A stretch of 14,520 bases of DNA from an uncultured Eubacteriales bacterium. GTDB lineage: Bacteria > Bacillota > Clostridia > Oscillospirales > Butyricicoccaceae. The DNA is taken from contig CAKUPI010000019.1 of assembly GCA_934675045.1 (NCBI GenBank), positions 1 to 14,520 of the forward strand. Direction: 5' to 3'. The notes under the pieces are model-generated. The model searched no databases, had not been told where the DNA came from, and saw nothing but the letters and a program-made list of their open reading frames with translations. Positions 13,315 through 14,520 of the stretch are shown here, in pieces (positions within the stretch are counted from its first letter, which is position 1; each line of letters starts with the position of its first letter). A program made the position numbers and the translations under genes.

Positions 13315-14520
13315 CAGTCGCAGATCTCGTGCACCGCGTCTATCACCGTGCCGTCAGGAGCGGTTACAAGAGCGACTACCTTTTCGCCGAAGGGCAGTGC
13401 ATCGGGCTTGCCGACCACCGCTTCCGCGTCGGCCTTCAGCTGCTCTATGGCAGTGAGGACTATGCCGGCCCTGGTGAGGGTTTCGGCAATGTCGGGGCGG
13501 GCCGGATTTACGGCAACGCCGGCGTCGGTCACCAGCACGTCGCAGTTGGCGCCGTCCGTGCAGAGGGTGCTTACCTTATCGACCACGCAGGGTATGCGGC
13601 CGCGGATGAGCGGGCTTACGATAACGGTAAGCTTCGCGCCGGCGGCGGTATCGGGATGGCCGCCTATCGCGCCGCGGATGATGCCATCGGAACCGACGAG
13701 CACGTTTACGTTGAAAGAGGTGTCTATTTCAAGCGCGGAAAGGATTACCACGTCAAGCTGATTGATCGCGGCGGCGCGGTCAAACGGGCTTGCGTAGGTA
13801 ACGCCGTCTATCTCATGATGCCTGGGATTGCAGCGCAGCGAAGAGGCGGCCTGCGTATCGAAGTCCTGCACGTCCAGCAGATTCTCTATAAGGCCCTGCT
13901 CATGCAGCTTTACAATCTGGCCGGTTATGCCGCCCAGCGCGAAGCGGGCCTTTATGCCCTGCTCCACCATGGCGTCCGCCAGAAAGCGGGTGACCGCCAG
14001 CGAGGCGCCGCCGGTACCGGTCTGCAGGCTCATGCCGTTTTTGAAGTAGCCGGACTTTATGACCACTTCCGCGGCCTTTTCGGCTATCATCAGGTCGCGG
14101 GGGTTCTTGGTAAAGCGCGCGGCGCCCGCGGATATTTTGGAAGAGTCGCCTATGGAATCCACCTTGACAACATAGTCTACCTGATTGCCGGGAATACCGC
14201 CCGCAGCGTTGGGATAGTCCACTATATGATTGGTGATGATGATTACCTTGTCGGCGTACTGAGCGTCCACCTTTGCATAACCAAGGCTGCCGCACTCGGC
14301 CGCATCCTTTATGCTTTCGTCAAGGCATACGCCGCTGGCATTGCCGTATTCATCGCTCACGGTGGCGCCGAGGAAGGCGACGTCTATATGCAGCCTGCCG
14401 TCGGCAATGGCGCTCGCGCGGCCGCCGTGGCTGCGGAACACAACCGGCTTGTCCATAAGGCCGTGGGATATCTCGTCGGCGAGCGTGCCGCGGCAGCCGG
14501 AGCTTTCTATGGCGGTGACA
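13314..14520 (-). CDS. citF: Citrate lyase alpha subunit, citrate:acetyl-ACP transferase (5' end outside window)
   Basis: 401 codons plus the stop are visible; the frame is open through the right edge, starting VTAIESSGCRGTLADEISHG. Met at 14456 is internal, not the start. CitF exchanges acetyl for citryl on the acyl carrier protein, the first half of citrate cleavage to oxaloacetate and acetate. Signatures include FRSHGGRASAIADGRLHIDVAFLG, TGTGGASLAVTRFL, FALGGITGQIVKLHE and the C-terminal VVALVTAPDGTVIDAV. The full subunit is usually a little over 500 residues, so about 100 residues are missing. citD and citE are not in the window and are probably just upstream. The gene begins the overlapping chain citF-citX-citC-citG. 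Confidence 0.96.
   Translation of the reverse strand, partial: VTAIESSGCRGTLADEISHGLMDKPVVFRSHGGRASAIADGRLHIDVAFLGATVSDEYGNASGVCLDESIKDAAECGSLGYAKVDAQYADKVIIITNHIVDYPNAAGGIPGNQVDYVVKVDSIGDSSKISAGAARFTKNPRDLMIAEKAAEVVIKSGYFKNGMSLQTGTGGASLAVTRFLADAMVEQGIKARFALGGITGQIVKLHEQGLIENLLDVQDFDTQAASSLRCNPRHHEIDGVTYASPFDRAAAINQLDVVILSALEIDTSFNVNVLVGSDGIIRGAIGGHPDTAAGAKLTVIVSPLIRGRIPCVVDKVSTLCTDGANCDVLVTDAGVAVNPARPDIAETLTRAGIVLTAIEQLKADAEAVVGKPDALPFGEKVVALVTAPDGTVIDAVHEICD

Overview
The window looks like GC-rich Firmicutes DNA, most likely from an anaerobic, spore-forming member of the Clostridia. Supporting signs are AGGAGG-type ribosome sites, consensus sigma-A promoters with 17-bp spacers, PadR and YtrA-type GntR regulators, SLH surface-protein anchoring, citrate lyase genes, and two abutting Spo0A-type boxes (TGTCGAA). 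No phage, insertion sequence, CRISPR array, tRNA or rRNA was found.

Left part, 1-4660, all on the minus strand. (a) 1-57 is the first 19 codons of a YtrA-type GntR regulator, with a promoter and an inverted-repeat operator in front. (b) 188-2745 is a methionine-uptake transcription unit: a perfect -35 promoter, a 50-codon methionine-rich leader ORF, a strong intrinsic terminator with a competing antiterminator, then a MetQ/NlpA lipoprotein gene and a GlcD-type FAD 2-hydroxyacid dehydrogenase, closed by a terminator. It reads as a trp-type, ribosome-mediated attenuator that senses methionine, and is the most notable element in the window. (c) 2781-4660 is a three-gene operon: a HAAS-domain membrane protein, an unknown membrane-anchored protein and a PadR repressor. 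Its genes overlap by 14 nt at each junction and its promoter is covered by two similar operator-like boxes.

Middle, 4661-7436. A 704-residue secreted protein with C-terminal SLH domains is on the plus strand. Its promoter is followed directly by tandem 0A boxes arranged as in the classic abrB site. The 302 bp behind it hold a run of hairpins and two terminators.

Right part, 7437-14520, all on the minus strand. In transcription order: citF (5' end outside the window), citX, citC, citG, acn and icd. The first four cover the citrate lyase alpha subunit, prosthetic-group attachment, acetylation and prosthetic-group precursor synthesis. Aconitase and isocitrate dehydrogenase link citrate to 2-oxoglutarate. 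Together they place two fates of citrate, cleavage and conversion to 2-oxoglutarate/glutamate, under one transcription unit or two closely linked ones.

Codon choice changes between the halves. ATA isoleucine codons are rare on the left and common on the right, so the interval around 7.36-7.44 kb could be a transfer boundary or an assembly join.
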